Shown piece after piece: positions 62,200-64,000 of a stretch of DNA of 64,000 nt. Source of the stretch: Sphingomonas folli (GTDB lineage: Bacteria; Pseudomonadota; Alphaproteobacteria; Sphingomonadales; Sphingomonadaceae); NCBI RefSeq assembly GCF_019429525.1, contig NZ_JAHXZL010000006.1, forward strand, positions 62,001-126,000. The letters are read 5' to 3'. Numbering within the stretch: position 1 is the first letter of the stretch; each line of letters begins with the position of its first letter. The notes under the pieces are model-generated. The model was not told where the DNA came from. It made no database searches and was given only the letters and a program-made list of their open reading frames with translations. Both the position numbers and the translations under genes were made by a program.

Positions 62200-63147
62200 T
62201 CACCCGCAGCCCAGGCTCGCCAGCGTCGCGCGCACCGCCTCCGGCAGCGGCGTGCGCGGCTCCGCGCCCAGGGTCGCGACCAGCCGCGCGTTGTCGAGCC
62301 GCACCGGGCGCTCCCACAGGTAGCGCATCTCCATCAGCTCGCGGGGCGTCTCCGCCACCAGCGCGGCGAGACGCAGCTGCCACCAGGGCAGCCGGCGGAT
62401 CGGCACCGCGGGATCGCCGAGCACGCGCACGATCGCCTCCACCATCCGCCGCCCATCCGAATCCCAGTGCCCGTCGAGGTGGTAGCGCGCGAGGGCGGGC
62501 AGGTCGCCCCGGTCGAGCAGCCGCGCGATCGTCTCGGCCACGTCGGGGAGATAGGCCCAGGCATGGCCCACGCCGCGCTGCCCCGGCTGGCGCACCACCC
62601 GCGGGCGCGCGCCCGGCGTCACCAGCCCCTGCGCGAACCAATTGTTCGCCGCGCCCGGGCCGAAGAAGTCGCCCGCGCGCACGATCAGCACCGAGGCCGC
62701 GCCGCTCGCCGCCAGCGCCCCGAGACGGCGCTCGAGCTCGACCCGGATCGCGCCCTTGCGCGTGACGGGCGACTGCGGCGAGTCCTCCGCCAGCAGCGGG
62801 AAGGCGTCCGGACCGTAATTATAGACGGTGCCCGGCAGCACCACGCGCGCGCCGCACGCGCGCGCCGCGGCGATCGTGCTGTCGAGCATCGGCAGCACCT
62901 GCCCCGCCCAGTCGCGGTAGCCCGGCGGGTTGACCGCGTGGACGATCGCCGCCGCCCCCATCGCCGCGGCGGTGACCGCGGCGGCGTCGCGCGCGTCGCC
63001 GCGCACCGCCTCGCAGCGCGGGTCGAGCCGCGCTGCGTCGCCGCGCACCAGCGCCCGGACGCGCCACCCGCCGTCCAGCAGCCGCCGCGCGGTCGCGCCG
63101 CCGATCCCGCCGGTGGCGCCGAGTATCAGGGCCTGTCGCTCGCTCAT
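62200..63147 (-). CDS. NAD(P)-dependent epimerase/dehydratase-like protein
   Basis: 315 residues. Extended short-chain dehydrogenase fold. ALILGATGGIGGATARRLLDGGWRVRALVR is the cofactor loop, DARDAAAVTAAAMGAAAIVHAVNPPGY the second strand, and VLPGTVYNYGPDAFPLLAED holds the YxxxP-like catalytic region, in which a classical YxxxK is not evident. LIVRAGDFFGPGAANNWF is typical of NAD-dependent epimerases. Substrate unknown. Of three adjacent ATGs, 63147 lies seven bases after GAGGAG. Divergent from the lysR gene at 63240. Confidence 0.82.
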   Translation of the reverse strand: MSERQALILGATGGIGGATARRLLDGGWRVRALVRGDAARLDPRCEAVRGDARDAAAVTAAAMGAAAIVHAVNPPGYRDWAGQVLPMLDSTIAAARACGARVVLPGTVYNYGPDAFPLLAEDSPQSPVTRKGAIRVELERRLGALAASGAASVLIVRAGDFFGPGAANNWFAQGLVTPGARPRVVRQPGQRGVGHAWAYLPDVAETIARLLDRGDLPALARYHLDGHWDSDGRRMVEAIVRVLGDPAVPIRRLPWWQLRLAALVAETPRELMEMRYLWERPVRLDNARLVATLGAEPRTPLPEAVRATLASLGCG

Positions 63148-63204
63148 CATCCTTCTCCTCGTCATGGTCGCGGCGAGGATGGGGGCGTGCGGGATCGACG
63201 AAAA

Positions 63205-63232
63205 TTGCCGAATACCGTGGGTCTGCTATACG
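63205..63232 (+). promoter_or_regulatory. candidate promoter of the last lysR gene
   Basis: TTGCCG (63205-63210), 16 bases, TATACG (63227-63232). The start of transcription would fall at or next to the ATG at 63240, which predicts a leaderless or near-leaderless mRNA. The -10 context GTCTGCTATACGCC is identical to that at 2351-2364. Confidence 0.45.
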
Positions 63233-63239
63233 CCGATCG

Positions 63240-64000
63240 ATGAGCCGGGAGCCGAGCTGGGACGTCTATCGCAGCTTCGCCGCGGTGCTGCGCGACCGCT
63301 CGCTCTCGGGCGCGGCGCGCGCGCTGGGGCTGACCCAGCCGAGCGTCGCGCGGCACGTCGCCGCGCTGGAGCGAGCGGTCGGCGGCGCCTTGTTCGTTCG
63401 CTCGCCGCGCGGACTCTCGCCGACCGACCGCGCGCTGGCGCTGCGCCCGCACGCCGAGGCGCTGGTCGCCGCCGCGACCGCGCTGCGGCGCGCGGGGCGT
63501 GGGTCACCCGACGCGCCCGAGGGCGTGGTGCGGGTGAGCGCGAGCCAGGCGGTGGGCGTGTGGCACCTGCCCCCGATCCTCGCCGCGCTGCGCCGCGCGC
63601 ACCCGCGGCTGACGGTCGAGCTGGCGCTGAGCGACTCGGTCGACGACCTGCTGCAGCGTCAGGCCGACGTGGCGGTGCGGATGATCGAGCCGGCACAGCG
63701 GGCGCTGGTGGCGCGGCGGGTCGGCGAGGTGCGGCTCGGCTTCCACGCGCACCGCGACTATCTCGCGCGCCGCGGCACGCCCGCGACCGCGGCCGAGCTG
63801 CGCGACCATGACCTGATCGGCCCCGACACCGAGACCGCGTTCACCCGCGCCGCGGCGCACTGGCTGCCGGGGCTCGACCGCGTCGCCTTCGCGCTGCGCA
63901 CCGACAGCGACGCGGCGCATGTCGCGGCGATCGCGGCGGGGTATGGCATCGGCATCTGCCAGACCGCGGTGGCGCGGCGCGACCCGGCGCTGGTGCGCGT
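63240..64000 (+). CDS. LysR-family transcriptional regulator (partial, 3' end beyond window)
   Basis: 253 codons read to the window edge without a stop. Winged helix SWDVYRSFAAVLRDRSLSGAARALGLTQPSVARHVAALERAVGGALFVRSPRGLSPTDRALALRPHAEALVAAATAL, then the effector domain from GVVRVSASQAVGVWHLPPILAALRRAHPRLTVELALSDSVDDLLQRQADVAVRM. Most of a typical 290-300-residue LysR protein is present. The ATG at 63240 has no ribosome site before it, in line with the promoter position. It probably controls the divergent epimerase gene. Confidence 0.9.
   Translation, partial: MSREPSWDVYRSFAAVLRDRSLSGAARALGLTQPSVARHVAALERAVGGALFVRSPRGLSPTDRALALRPHAEALVAAATALRRAGRGSPDAPEGVVRVSASQAVGVWHLPPILAALRRAHPRLTVELALSDSVDDLLQRQADVAVRMIEPAQRALVARRVGEVRLGFHAHRDYLARRGTPATAAELRDHDLIGPDTETAFTRAAAHWLPGLDRVAFALRTDSDAAHVAAIAAGYGIGICQTAVARRDPALVR

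Overview
The window is about 70% GC with dense coding on both strands. Its gene content points to a sphingomonad (Alphaproteobacteria, Sphingomonadales): a lepB-acpS-pdxJ-pyrE block, an aa3-type coxB-coxA pair, UDP-glucose dehydrogenase, an HWE-family kinase, three large TonB-dependent receptors, the PrsK/PrsR pair known from exosortase genomes, and many palindromic intergenic repeats. The genus is inferred from gene content; there is no rRNA here to confirm it. No tRNA, rRNA, transposase, phage gene or CRISPR array was seen.

Layout. 1-2236 (minus): signal peptidase I (cut by the window edge), holo-ACP synthase, pdxJ, pyrE. 2432-5342: cytochrome c oxidase subunits II and I, closed by a strong hairpin. 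5638-8360: small membrane protein, ugd, and a frameshifted SGNH esterase. 8791-16122: LOV-domain histidine kinase, PQQ-type sugar dehydrogenase, PHA synthase, AlaC-like aminotransferase, mannose-1-phosphate guanylyltransferase. 16325-19740: prsK-prsR. 20040-21028: DUF3429 protein and a gene relic. 21102-31611: flagellar operon fliK-L-M-N-O-P-Q-R-flhB-fliD-fliS behind a sigma-54-type promoter. 31715-35216: GNAT protein, lipoprotein, recQ, phosphatase-like protein. 35326-45275: fecI-fecR-TonB receptor, an NPP1-like protein, a small exported protein, a class A phosphatase-like protein and a second TonB receptor. 45323-49848: DNA ligase, DUF1328, Dps, rpmG and a PRC-barrel pair. 49913-53939: hemW, aldo/keto reductase with divergent LysR, alpha/beta hydrolase. 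54058-62189: third TonB receptor, nuclease, M24 peptidase, D-amino-acid dehydrogenase and FCD-type GntR. 62200-64000: NAD-dependent epimerase with a divergent, truncated LysR.

Three connections stand out. First, FadR-type palindromes (TCGT-N2-ACGA) lie on both sides of the gntR/dadA intergenic region, and a near-identical one sits in the promoter spacer of the third TonB receptor 7 kb away. This suggests one regulon for import and breakdown of an amino-acid or peptide substrate. Second, a sigma-54 promoter with correct GG/GC spacing precedes fliK, close to the NtrC-type regulator prsR. Third, a FecI/FecR-controlled receptor is followed by an NPP1-like protein and a PhoN-like phosphatase that lacks one conserved Asp. 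At least four families of dispersed inverted repeats occupy nearly all the larger gaps, including two inside the flagellar operon.
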